Shown: in pieces, positions 8,837-17,476 of the stretch | How positions within the stretch are numbered: position 1 is the stretch's first letter | How the letters are laid out: the number at the start of each line of letters is the position of its first letter | NCBI RefSeq assembly: GCF_947495845.1 | Contig: NZ_CANMAO010000011.1 | Coordinates: 54,112-118,111 of the forward strand | DNA: 64,000 bases | Reading direction: 5' to 3' | Source of the DNA: an uncultured Endozoicomonas sp. | Lineage (GTDB): Bacteria; Pseudomonadota; Gammaproteobacteria; Pseudomonadales; Endozoicomonadaceae | Notes under the pieces: generated by a model | The model's database searches: none | What the model was told of the DNA's origin: nothing | What the model saw: only the letters and a program-made list of their open reading frames with translations | Program-made: the position numbers and the translations under genes

Positions 8837-9292
8837 TTGATTTCCATACAGGCTGAAGACTTTATTCCCAGTGAAGAATATGCACGACTGGAGGGCGATA
8901 AGTCCTCCGGCGGTATCGTCACCTTTACGGGTACCGTTCGTGATATGAATCTGGGTGATCAGGTAGGTGGTTTATTTCTGGAGCATTATCCGGGCATGAC
9001 CGAAAAAGCGCTTCAGGAAATTATTGATGAAGCGAAACAACGCTGGGAACTGATTGAGGTTCGGGTTGTCCATCGTATCGGGCAAATGTATCCCGGTGAT
9101 CGTATTGTGTTTGTGGGTGTTAGTAGCGCTCACCGGAAAGAAGCATTCGCAGCTTGTGAGTTCATCATGGATTACCTGAAAACCAAAGCGCCGTTCTGGA
9201 AAAAAGAAACGACAGATGACGGGGATCGCTGGATTGAAGAACGTGCCTCCGATCAGGAAGCTGCGGATAGTTGGAATAATAAGTTAGGTTAA
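8837..9292 (+). CDS. moaE: molybdopterin synthase catalytic subunit
   Basis: A 151-residue large subunit of molybdopterin synthase. Segments GGIVTFTGTVRDMN, LEHYPGMTEK, VVHRIGQMYPGD and FMDYLKTKAPFWKKE-like FIMDYLKTKAPFWKKE are typical, the last carrying catalytic lysines. The start is TTG 8837, chosen because GGAGG sits 9 bases upstream and no ATG gives the normal N-terminus. Confidence 0.94.
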   Translation: MISIQAEDFIPSEEYARLEGDKSSGGIVTFTGTVRDMNLGDQVGGLFLEHYPGMTEKALQEIIDEAKQRWELIEVRVVHRIGQMYPGDRIVFVGVSSAHRKEAFAACEFIMDYLKTKAPFWKKETTDDGDRWIEERASDQEAADSWNNKLG

Positions 9293-9327
9293 TAAATAGT
9301 TGGATCAATAAGTAGAGGTTGCTCAGG

Positions 9328-10152
9328 TTGAAAAAGCTTGTTCTGGTAGTATCCCTGCTATTTTTGTCGATAGCAGGCAGGGTGGCTATAGCGGACATAT
9401 TGAAGGTAGCGGTAGCGGCAAACTTTAAACCAACACTTGAAGATTTGGCTGAAAAGTTTGAGCAGGAAACTGGCCATAGGTTACTGATTTCAGCGGCATC
9501 TACCGGCATTCTTTTTAATCAGATAGTGAACGGTGCTCCGTTTGATATTTTCCTGTCGGCAGATCGTCAACGTCCAGAAATGCTGAAGGAAAAAGGTATG
9601 ATTCTGCCTGGCAGCCAGCACACCTATGCAATGGGTGAGCTGGTGCTCTGGAGCCCGGGCGAGTCGACGACACTGGTCGAATTGAGAGATAACAAGGCGC
9701 GTCTTGCCATCGCCAACCCTGCCATTGCACCTTATGGTTTGGCAGCGCAACAGTTGCTGGAAAATCTGGGCATTTGGTCGTATGTTGAATCCCGGTTAGT
9801 GAAGGGCGCCAGTATTCAACAAACTTGGCAGTTTGTGGCCAGCGGGAATGTGCCAGTAGGTTTGGTGGCAAAAGCGCAGATGGTTGATGGTGATCAGTAT
9901 ACGGTGATGCCCTATGAATATTATGATCCAATTCAACAGGATATGGTGATACTAAAAAGAACACCGCACCCTGATGCAGCAAAACAATTTGTAGAATTTA
10001 TCCTGTCAGAGTCTGCACAGTCATTGATTGAAAGCCACGGCTATTTCTCTGTTGTCAAAAAAGATAAAGACGGCTCTCTGATAGAAAAAGCGCTAATAGA
10101 CAAAGCTCCAATAGACAGAGCTCGAATAGAAAGTGCACTGATAAAGGATTAA
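9328..10152 (+). CDS. modA: molybdate ABC transporter periplasmic binding protein
   Basis: A periplasmic molybdate-binding protein of about 274 residues. A signal peptide (KKLVLVVSLLFLSIAG) precedes VAVAANFKPTLEDLA and the ISAASTGILFNQI ligand-binding segment. TTG 9328 with GAGG 10 bases upstream is preferred over TTG 9319. The C-terminus is odd: the last 25 residues are four imperfect 5-residue units (IEKAL, IDKAP, IDRAR, IESAL), encoded by near-identical 15-base repeats, beyond the normal ModA fold. modB follows 7 bases later. Confidence 0.93.
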   Translation: MKKLVLVVSLLFLSIAGRVAIADILKVAVAANFKPTLEDLAEKFEQETGHRLLISAASTGILFNQIVNGAPFDIFLSADRQRPEMLKEKGMILPGSQHTYAMGELVLWSPGESTTLVELRDNKARLAIANPAIAPYGLAAQQLLENLGIWSYVESRLVKGASIQQTWQFVASGNVPVGLVAKAQMVDGDQYTVMPYEYYDPIQQDMVILKRTPHPDAAKQFVEFILSESAQSLIESHGYFSVVKKDKDGSLIEKALIDKAPIDRARIESALIKD

Positions 10153-10159
10153 TTCTAAC

Positions 10160-10840
10160 GTGCTGATCACGGCCATCTGGGTGACTTTGAAACTGGCAAC
10201 CATTACCACAATTATTCTATTGTTGTTGTCTATCCCGTTGGCTTGGTGGCTGGCCAACATGCAGAGCCGAATCCGCCCGATTCTGGAAGCCATTGTCGGA
10301 TTGCCGATGGTGTTGCCGCCCACTGTGCTCGGTTTTTATTTGCTATTACTCTTTTCCCCTAACTATGCCGCGGGGCAGGCGTGGTTATCATTGACCGGTT
10401 CTACCCTTGCTTTCAGTTTTACCGGGCTGGTGGTTGCTTCTGTTATCTACTCCATGCCATTCGTGGTTCAGCCGTTGCAGCGGGCATTTGAACAGCTGGA
10501 TAAAGGGCTGCTTGAAGCCGCGGCTATGATGGGCGCCGGCGCAATGGATCGTTTTTTCAACATTGTATTACCGTGTTCCCGAAGAGCATTGGTGTTGGCT
10601 GGTTGCATGGGTTTTGCTCATACCATCGGAGAGTTTGGTGTTGTGCTGATGATCGGCGGCAATATTCCCGGGGAAACCCAGGTATTGTCCATTGCGCTAT
10701 TTGATGCCGTTGAATCCCAATCCTTTGAGATGGCGCATCAGATTGCCGGTGGATTATTGTTGTTTGCCATGGTGCTTCTGGTGTTTCTCTACAGTCTGGA
10801 TCGCCGCTCCGGAAAAAGCTCAGGTAGCCGTGTATGTTGA
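10160..10840 (+). CDS. modB: molybdate ABC transporter permease
   Basis: A 226-residue inner-membrane permease with about five helices. GLPMVLPPTVLGFYLL and the late EAAAMMGAGAMDRFFNIVLP coupling segment (EAA loop) are typical of ModB. The start is GTG 10160. It overlaps modC by 7 bases. Confidence 0.94.
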   Translation: MLITAIWVTLKLATITTIILLLLSIPLAWWLANMQSRIRPILEAIVGLPMVLPPTVLGFYLLLLFSPNYAAGQAWLSLTGSTLAFSFTGLVVASVIYSMPFVVQPLQRAFEQLDKGLLEAAAMMGAGAMDRFFNIVLPCSRRALVLAGCMGFAHTIGEFGVVLMIGGNIPGETQVLSIALFDAVESQSFEMAHQIAGGLLLFAMVLLVFLYSLDRRSGKSSGSRVC

Positions 10841-11907
10841 ATATAAGCCTTCAATTACCACGGGATCGATTTCTGCTGGACGTTGATATCAGTCTTGATG
10901 GTGATTCAATCTGGGCAATTATGGGGCGTTCGGGATGTGGTAAAACCTCATTGTTGAGGGCGATTGCAGGCTTGGAATCTGGTGCGAAAGGGAAAATATC
11001 TTTTCATGGCCAGGTTTGGTTGGACACTGATACACAGATGTGTGTAGCACCCGAACAGCGTCGTATTGGTTATATCTTTCAGGAAGCGCGATTATTTCCA
11101 AATCTTGATGTTATGGGTAATTTGCAGTTTGCTCGCCAACGAGCCTGTCGGCGAGACAATACGTTTTCTTTCTCCCACGTTGTTGAGCAACTGGGTATTG
11201 ACCATTTATTAGGTCGCCGCATTCAAGCACTGTCTGGCGGCGAAAAACAACGGGTAGCCATTGCCAGAACATTATTAAATACCCCTGATTTATTATTGAT
11301 GGATGAACCTCTGGCCTCTCTGGACTGGACATCAAAAACCACGATCCTGCCAATATTAAGAAATCTCCAGAAAGAATTTGGTATTCCGGTAATCTTTGTC
11401 AGCCATGCCAGAGAAGAGGTGGCAAGATTGGCGGATAACATGCTATTGATTGACCATGGGCGAGTAAAATTGCAGGGTGAGTGTCGTCGATTATTCATCA
11501 GTATGGACTCTGACTTAATTAGCGATGATGGTGCATTATCTATCTTAGAAGCTGACGTTACTGATCATGATGAGGATCATGGTTTAACAGAACTGTCTCT
11601 TGGCCGTCAGAAGCTATTGGTTAACTGGGTGAATGCGGAAGTCGGGACGCGCCTGCGAATACTGCTACCAGCACAGGAAGTGAGTATTGCAACAGAAGAC
11701 CTTGATTGTTTAAGTATTCAGAACCGGCTCGCTGTTACGGTTGAGACAATGAAAGAGCTTGGTAATAGAAATGTTCTACTGTCATTATCTACAGAAGGCC
11801 AAACCGTTCAGGCGGTGGTTACTTGTCGAGCGGTAGATATGTTGGGAATATCCATAGGCAAACCCGTGTTTGCCTACTTCAAAGCATCGTGCCTGAATGT
11901 GGTCTGA
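10834..11907 (+). CDS. modC: molybdate ABC transporter ATP-binding protein with C-terminal MOP domain
   Basis: A 357-residue ATPase that powers molybdate import through ModB. Walker A is GRSGCGKTS (about residues 31-39), the signature is LSGGEKQR near 130, and Walker B is LLLMDEPLASLD near 152. The final 65 residues look like a MOP molybdate-binding domain, as in E. coli ModC. Its stop directly abuts the stop of the next, convergent gene, with no bases between them. Confidence 0.95.
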   Translation: MLNISLQLPRDRFLLDVDISLDGDSIWAIMGRSGCGKTSLLRAIAGLESGAKGKISFHGQVWLDTDTQMCVAPEQRRIGYIFQEARLFPNLDVMGNLQFARQRACRRDNTFSFSHVVEQLGIDHLLGRRIQALSGGEKQRVAIARTLLNTPDLLLMDEPLASLDWTSKTTILPILRNLQKEFGIPVIFVSHAREEVARLADNMLLIDHGRVKLQGECRRLFISMDSDLISDDGALSILEADVTDHDEDHGLTELSLGRQKLLVNWVNAEVGTRLRILLPAQEVSIATEDLDCLSIQNRLAVTVETMKELGNRNVLLSLSTEGQTVQAVVTCRAVDMLGISIGKPVFAYFKASCLNVV

Positions 11908-12429
11908 TTAGTTAGTCGTATGTGTTTCAACACTGTCGTGTTCAGTGTTTTCCATAAGAACTTTGGATGCTTCAGCTACTTTGTTTTCGACATCGTTATA
12001 GAGCACCAGAAAACTTCCGGCGGAAAGGGAGTTCTCATATCGTACGATGCTGTCTTTTGGAATCCCCATGCCAGCCAAACCACCGCCAAGTGCAGAAAGG
12101 CCTCCCATAACAGCAGCACCTTCCAGGCCACCAACAATGGCGGCCGTCAGAGGGCCTGCAATCACCAGTGGTCCAATGCCTGGAATGACAAAGAACGCAG
12201 CGCCGACAAGAATACCCCAGAGACCACCCCAGAAAGCACCGATCTTTCCCCAAGCTTTCATTCGGTCACCAGTGTTGTAATAACCAACAACGTGCTCGTC
12301 GGTATGGTAATCATTGCCAACTACCGAAATCTTTTTCATATCAAAACCCGATTTCTGCAACTGTTTAACAGCGTCGTCTGCAGCATGATGGGTTTTATAC
12401 GTCGCAACACAGGTATTTGGAGTATCCAT
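11908..12429 (-). CDS. general-stress-protein-17M-like (YflT-type) membrane-associated protein
   Basis: A 173-residue protein. The N-terminal 45 residues (CVATYKTHHAADDAVKQL, then FDMKKISVVGNDYH) resemble the GSP17M/YflT stress-protein domain. The middle is a Gly/Ala-rich double hydrophobic hairpin with glycine-zipper spacing, and the C-terminus (YENSLSAGSFLVLYND) is soluble. Function is unknown; comparable proteins are stress induced. ATG 12429 has no strong ribosome binding site. Convergent with modC. Confidence 0.6.
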   Translation of the reverse strand: MDTPNTCVATYKTHHAADDAVKQLQKSGFDMKKISVVGNDYHTDEHVVGYYNTGDRMKAWGKIGAFWGGLWGILVGAAFFVIPGIGPLVIAGPLTAAIVGGLEGAAVMGGLSALGGGLAGMGIPKDSIVRYENSLSAGSFLVLYNDVENKVAEASKVLMENTEHDSVETHTTN

Positions 12430-12602
12430 AGTAGTGCTCCAGCATTTGGGAGGGGAGTTTTCTTAAGGTGTTCCAGGAGCCTGTCGGACTTAGCCGAAAG
12501 GCTCCTAGCCTTATAAAAGTAGAAGACGATGATTATCCGTCAAACAATTTGAATATATGGAGTCGTGAAAGTGATGAATTAATATGGGGGAAACGGATGC
12601 AT

Positions 12603-12631
12603 AAAAAAAGAGCACCGATGTACTCTTTTTT
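12603..12631 (-). terminator. Rho-independent terminator of cspA
   Basis: On the reverse strand an AAAGAG/CTCTTT stem with a 10-base loop is followed by a run of T, about 24 bases past the cold-shock gene stop. Confidence 0.65.
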
Positions 12632-12654
12632 GGAAGTTCAGGCCAATAGAAAGC

Positions 12655-12864
12655 TTAAGATCTTTCTACGTTTGCAGCCTGAAGACCTTTTTGACCTTGC
12701 TCTACTTCAAAGGTTACTGGTTGGCCTTCAGCTAGAGTCTTGAAGCCGTCGCCAGCAATAGCGCGAAAATGAACGAAAACGTCTGGACCACCGTTGTCCT
12801 GAGCGATAAAGCCGAAGCCTTTCTCTTCACTGAACCACTTTACCGTTCCGGTCGATTTAGACAT
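12655..12864 (-). CDS. CspA-family cold-shock protein
   Basis: A 69-residue single cold-shock domain. The RNA-binding motifs KGFGFI (RNP1) and VFVHF (RNP2) are intact, after the usual [11 protein letters not shown] start. It would bind single-stranded RNA or DNA and act as an RNA chaperone. A well-formed terminator follows. The 340 bases upstream hold no gene and could encode a long 5' leader, common in cold-induced csp genes, but no cold-box could be defined by eye. Confidence 0.95.
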   Translation of the reverse strand: MSKSTGTVKWFSEEKGFGFIAQDNGGPDVFVHFRAIAGDGFKTLAEGQPVTFEVEQGQKGLQAANVERS

Positions 12865-13209
12865 GCATTGTCTCCTAATTTTTCTATAAAAATGCGCTAT
12901 ACACGCGTTAAGCCAAAGGTGTAGTCACATCTTCATAATTCTATTTAAGAGTTGAGCATTTAGAGCAAACTGTACTTAAAATAAGAAGTGGTGTGACGAT
13001 CAGGAAGCACTAAAAAAGCTGTACGATTTTCGTTCTTCTCTTTGATGGCTAATAGGAACTCTAATAGCTGTCACAAGGGATGTCAAAGAAATTATCAAGA
13101 TTCACAAGGCAAAAAAATGCGTTAACAAATGGTGGTTTCAATCGCGGGATTTACTAGCACGAACATATAATCAATTCATTGATTTACATGCAGCTTTCTA
13201 TACAAGTAG
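12865..13209. other. gene-free stretch upstream of cspA
   Basis: 345 AT-rich bases between the cspA start and the end of the next reverse-strand gene. They must hold the csp promoter and probably a long untranslated leader. No open frame, repeat copy or clear hairpin was recognised. Confidence 0.5.
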
Positions 13210-13944
13210 TTAATCGGAAAGTCCTTTTTTGAGTAATATTTCTGCAATGATTTTCTGGCCAATATAAACAATGCCCACGACTGAAATGGTCGTTCCTGCC
13301 ACCATCAGAATCATGGGCAGATTATTTTGTGTTGGGTGTTGGAGCAAATACACCAAGTCTCTGGCCTGAATGCCAATCCAAAGTGAAGCCAGTGTTCTTG
13401 GTAACATTCCAGCTAAACCCGCAATGAGGAATACCTTAAGGGGGACTTTGATCGCAGGCAAGATGAGATTCATCAGTGAAAATGGCAACACCGGAGATAT
13501 TCTGACCAAAACCATCATCAACCAATGATGATTCTTTAATTCCACAAGCGCTAACCGGGCATTTGATTGAAGCGGTAACGAATTAATCAGTTGGCCATTA
13601 TCCAATTGTTTACCAAGCATAAAGCCAATCAACGAGGCAGTGGGGTAGGAGAGTAATATATAGAAGAGCGCTTGCCATCCAAGAAAGTAACCGCTAATTA
13701 ACGCAATCAATGTTGATGGCGTCAGCGCCATGCTCATGGTGAATGTACTGGCTAGAAAAAGTAAGCTCCATTGAGCAATCGTCAGATTATTCAGAGCACT
13801 TTGAAAGTGAATCGCCATGGTTGTTACTAATGTACTTCCAAATAGGGAAGCGATACTGACCAAACCCATCAACGAAAAGATGCGCCGGTTTTTGCGGATA
13901 AAAGCGCGCTGTGAAAAAAGGGTTTTGATCGAAAAATATTTCAC
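13210..13944 (-). CDS. TVP38/TMEM64 (VTT/DedA-like) membrane protein
   Basis: A 244-residue protein with about six membrane segments. The central SGYFLGWQALFYILLSYP and the later LVRISPVLPFSLMN match the VTT (SNARE-associated) domain, whose members are implicated in lipid scrambling or export. The start is GTG 13944 with no evident ribosome binding site, so the N-terminus is uncertain. It stands alone, divergent from the purine permease. Confidence 0.85.
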   Translation of the reverse strand: MKYFSIKTLFSQRAFIRKNRRIFSLMGLVSIASLFGSTLVTTMAIHFQSALNNLTIAQWSLLFLASTFTMSMALTPSTLIALISGYFLGWQALFYILLSYPTASLIGFMLGKQLDNGQLINSLPLQSNARLALVELKNHHWLMMVLVRISPVLPFSLMNLILPAIKVPLKVFLIAGLAGMLPRTLASLWIGIQARDLVYLLQHPTQNNLPMILMVAGTTISVVGIVYIGQKIIAEILLKKGLSD

Positions 13945-14200
13945 GGTCAGACGTTGTTTATGAAGTTACGACATCCTAGTAGGTTTTATGAATAAATAAC
14001 AACCACTCTTACACTCTCTTAACATGCATATTTTAAGAGCTGCAAAGCCCAGGTGTAAAGTGGCTGTGTTTGTACGACTGCGTGTAGGTAATTTCACTAA
14101 CTTGCTGATTTTTATGGTGAAAATAATTCGAACGCTCATATAATAATTTTGAACGAACGTAGTCGTTCTTTATTCCACCATTGAGCCATTCGAGTTTGTA

Positions 14201-15556
14201 ATGACCACTGCGACCCTTGAAGCATCTCGTCATCTCGTTGATTCCCAATGTCCGCCACCGGAAAAAACCGGATGGATAGAACGTCACTTTCAACTGCAGG
14301 CGAATGGTACCCACCTTCGTCAGGAAGTGATGGCGGGCATCACTACCTTTATGACGATGGCTTACATTATCTTTGTGAATCCGCAAATCCTGTCTGCTGC
14401 AGGGATGGATGCACAGGCCGTGTTCGTCACCACCTGTTTGATCGCCGCCATCGGCAGTATCGCCATGGGCGTAGTGGCGAATCTGCCCATTGCCATGGCG
14501 CCGGCCATGGGGTTGAACAGTTATTTTGCTTTTGTGTTAGTGGGTGGTATGGGGCTGGCCTGGCAAACAGGCATGGCAGTGATTTTCTGGGGCTCCTTAT
14601 TGTTCGCTGCGGCGGCGGTATTTCGAACCTACATTATCACCAGCATTCCACTGAGTTTGCGCATCGGCATTGCCACGGGTTGTGGCTTGATGATTGCTCT
14701 GGTCGGATTACACAACGCTGGCATTATTGTTGCCACGCCCAGCACGATGGTGACCATTGGGGATGTGCGTTCTATTCCTTTTGTGTTGGGTTGTGGCAGC
14801 TTCTTGCTCATGATGGTGCTGGTTCAGCGTGGGTTTAAAGCCGCGGTGCTGATTTCCATTATGGCGATCACCTTTATTGGCTGGTTACTTGGCGACATTG
14901 AGTATCAGGGAATCGCTTCGCTGCCACCGAGCATTGCACCTGTTTTTGGCCAACTGGACTTAATGGGAGCACTGGATATCAGTCTGGCTGGCGTCATTAT
15001 TTCCGTTATGTTGGTCAGCTTGTTTGAATCTGCCGGCACCTTTGTTGCTGTGACCGATAAAGCGGGTCTGGCTGATGAAACAGGCAACTACCCTAATGCG
15101 ACAAAATCATTGTTTATCGACAGCCTCAGTTCTGCCGCCGGTGCTTTTATGGGAACGTCTTCCGTTTGCCCGTATGTAGAAAGTGCAACAGGTGTCGTAG
15201 AAGGCGGCCGTACCGGATTAATGGCCGTGGTTGTGGGTGTGCTGTTTCTGCTGGCCATTTTCTTCTCACCATTAGCAGGCATGATTCCGGGTTATGCCAC
15301 GGCGGGCGCATTGATTTATGTCGGACTGTTGATGACCTCCGAGTTGACCCGGGTGCAATGGCACGATCTCACCGAGGCTGTTCCTGCGTTTGTCGCCACC
15401 GTCATGATTCCTTTCAGTTTTACCCTGACGGAAGGCATTGCTACCGGTTTTATTACTTACGCGATTTTAAAGTTGGCTTCAGGACGCAGAAAAGAAGTGT
15501 CCCCCGTTTGCCTGTTACTGACTGCGGTATTTATAGCTCGTTACGCTTTTTTATAA
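14201..15556 (+). CDS. NCS2-family purine permease, probably adenine or hypoxanthine/guanine
   Basis: A 451-residue transporter with 12-14 membrane segments. EVMAGITTFMTMAYIIFVNP and PIAMAPAMGLNSYFAF are signature segments of the AzgA-like branch of NCS2; FESAGTFVAVTDKAGL comes later. It should import a purine base with protons. The two downstream adenine-deaminase-type genes suggest adenine as substrate, which is inference. deaminase paralogue 1 starts 42 bases after its stop, so an operon is likely. Confidence 0.92.
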   Translation: MTTATLEASRHLVDSQCPPPEKTGWIERHFQLQANGTHLRQEVMAGITTFMTMAYIIFVNPQILSAAGMDAQAVFVTTCLIAAIGSIAMGVVANLPIAMAPAMGLNSYFAFVLVGGMGLAWQTGMAVIFWGSLLFAAAAVFRTYIITSIPLSLRIGIATGCGLMIALVGLHNAGIIVATPSTMVTIGDVRSIPFVLGCGSFLLMMVLVQRGFKAAVLISIMAITFIGWLLGDIEYQGIASLPPSIAPVFGQLDLMGALDISLAGVIISVMLVSLFESAGTFVAVTDKAGLADETGNYPNATKSLFIDSLSSAAGAFMGTSSVCPYVESATGVVEGGRTGLMAVVVGVLFLLAIFFSPLAGMIPGYATAGALIYVGLLMTSELTRVQWHDLTEAVPAFVATVMIPFSFTLTEGIATGFITYAILKLASGRRKEVSPVCLLLTAVFIARYAFL

Positions 15557-15598
15557 CAAACCACTCTACGTTTTAAGACCATTTAAGTTGAGCAAACC

Positions 15599-17377
15599 AT
15601 GATTAAAGAAAACCTGCGTGACCTTATTGACGCTGGCGCTGCCCGTATCCCTGCTGATCTGGTGATCAAGAATGGACAGCTGGTGAATGTTACCTCTTCT
15701 GAAATCTATCCTGCGGACATTGCCGTTTATCGCTCCAGAATTGTGGCGACAGGTGACGTGGAAGCGTATATCGGTGACAACACACAAATCATCGATGCCG
15801 AAAATAAGTATCTGGTACCGGGCTTGATTGATGGTCATCTGCACATTGAGTGCAGCAAAATGTCCATGACCAGTTTTGCCAAAGCCGTTGTGCCCTGTGG
15901 CACGACCAGCATTGTTTCCGGTCTGGATCAGTATCTGGTCACCGCTGGTTTGGAAGGCGTTCGGGAAGTACTGGATGAAATCAATGAAGGCCCTTTAAAG
16001 GTTTTCTGGGGCTTGCCATTTACCACGCCTTATACACTTCCAGAATCCACCGTTGGCTTTAATGTCACGCCGGACGTGCATCAGGAAGTGCAGAAATGGC
16101 CAGAAGTATTTGGTGTATGGGAAACCGTTTCCGAGTTTGTGGAAAACAAACACGACGGAGTGATGAAAGCGATCGAATATGCGGGTGAAAACAATCTTCC
16201 TGTCTTCGGTTGTGCGCCCATGACGACGGGCACACGTTTGAACTCTGTACTGTGTGCCGGCGTTCGTCTGGATCACGAAAGTTATGACCATATTGAAGCT
16301 ATGGAAAAAATCCGCAAGGGCATGTTCCTGCTGATTCGTGAATCCTCTATTTCTCACTTCCTTAATGAAAACATGAAGGTCGTGACGCACATCAACCCAC
16401 GGGTTACCCGTCGCGTCAGCTTCTGTACCGATGATGTGATTCCTTCAGAAATTCTGGAAAACGGGCATATGGATAAACTGATTCGTATGACCATTGCCGC
16501 TGGTGTTGATCCAATCACTGCCATTCAGATGGGCTCGTTAAACAGTGCTGAAGCGTATCGGATTGATCACCTCGTCGGTTCCATCTCTCCAGGAAAAATT
16601 GCCGATATTCTTCTGGTAGAAGACCTGCGCAAGTTCAATATTGATAAAGTGATTGCCAAGGGCAAGCTGGTGGTGGATGGCGGAAAAATGGCCGTTGATC
16701 TGCAGGCTCCTGCTCGCAGCGATATTCTTTCTTCAAAGCTGAAAATCCCGTCCATCACACCGACAGATATGAAGGTGTATACCGACCTGAAAACGGACAA
16801 GGTGAATGTCCTGTCCATGGAAGTGGACTTTGATGTGCCATTTGTTCGCCGCCGTCGTGATGTGCAGCTGAAGGTTGAGAATGGTGTCGTGCTTCCGGAT
16901 GTGGAAAACGACGTACTCTATGCAACAGTGGTTGAACGATTCGGCAAAAATGGCAACAAGCCAGTTGCCTTTGTGTCAGGCTGGAAGCTGACTGCTGGCG
17001 CTATGGCCAGCTCCAAAGCGCCAGACGACAACAACATTGTTTGTATTGGCACTAACTCAGAAGATATGTCCATCGCTATTAACTATCTTGCAGAAAAAGG
17101 CGGTGGTCAGGTGATTGTGAAAGACGGTGAGGTAGTTGATTTTATCCATCTGCCTATCTGCGGTATTACGTCTGATATTAGCCCCGAAGACATGGCAGCG
17201 GCAGAATTGAAAATGAAAGCTGTGGCTCGTGAACTGGGCTGTGATTTGCCGGATCCGGTGTTCTACATGTGCTGTCTGGAGATTACTGCGATTCCTGATT
17301 ACGCCATGACCGACCTTGGAGCGGTCAGCTTTGCCGATCAGGCGGTGTTTAACCCTGTATTGAGTACTGCTGAATAG
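15599..17377 (+). CDS. divergent adenine-deaminase-family amidohydrolase (paralogue 1)
   Basis: A 592-residue amidohydrolase with the adenine deaminase architecture: HLHIE metal motif (His80, His82), a bridging-type Glu175, His226 in LDHES and Asp278 in CTDD. The metal ligand found in the DGH[SA/C]PG motif of true adenine deaminases is replaced by Cys205 (FGCAPMTTG), and the C-terminal SHDSHN motif is replaced by a SKAPDDNN stretch (about 472-479). It may therefore have another substrate or altered metal content. Neighbouring NCS2 permease and canonical Ade point to purine salvage. The ATG at 15599 is the natural start. Confidence 0.85.
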   Translation: MIKENLRDLIDAGAARIPADLVIKNGQLVNVTSSEIYPADIAVYRSRIVATGDVEAYIGDNTQIIDAENKYLVPGLIDGHLHIECSKMSMTSFAKAVVPCGTTSIVSGLDQYLVTAGLEGVREVLDEINEGPLKVFWGLPFTTPYTLPESTVGFNVTPDVHQEVQKWPEVFGVWETVSEFVENKHDGVMKAIEYAGENNLPVFGCAPMTTGTRLNSVLCAGVRLDHESYDHIEAMEKIRKGMFLLIRESSISHFLNENMKVVTHINPRVTRRVSFCTDDVIPSEILENGHMDKLIRMTIAAGVDPITAIQMGSLNSAEAYRIDHLVGSISPGKIADILLVEDLRKFNIDKVIAKGKLVVDGGKMAVDLQAPARSDILSSKLKIPSITPTDMKVYTDLKTDKVNVLSMEVDFDVPFVRRRRDVQLKVENGVVLPDVENDVLYATVVERFGKNGNKPVAFVSGWKLTAGAMASSKAPDDNNIVCIGTNSEDMSIAINYLAEKGGGQVIVKDGEVVDFIHLPICGITSDISPEDMAAAELKMKAVARELGCDLPDPVFYMCCLEITAIPDYAMTDLGAVSFADQAVFNPVLSTAE

Positions 17378-17389
17378 TCCTTGTGCATT

Positions 17390-17462
17390 CGTTCCCATGC
17401 TCCTGCGTGGGAACGCATACGACATCTATACATGCATTCCCACGCAGCAGCATGGGAACGAG
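17390..17462. repeat. dispersed palindromic repeat family E, copy 1
   Basis: An inverted repeat built on CGTTCCCATGCTCCTGCGTGGGAACGC and its near complement, separated by a short spacer (the arm is given in two parts in the DNA at 17390-17416 and 17435-17460). It lies between the two deaminase genes and could form an intercistronic hairpin. Similar GTTCCCATGC...GCATGGGA sequences occur at 48684-48770. Confidence 0.75.
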
Positions 17463-17476
17463 AAAACAGTCAAAAT

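Noticed and set aside
12468..12743. 91-codon frame between the stress protein and cspA
   Set aside because: It runs antisense into cspA and its terminator, and has no ribosome binding site.
17381..17476. N-terminal extension of the adenine deaminase
   Set aside because: The extra 32 codons read through the family E repeat, giving SHAPAWER-type peptide duplicated by the palindrome. ATG 17477 gives the normal start.
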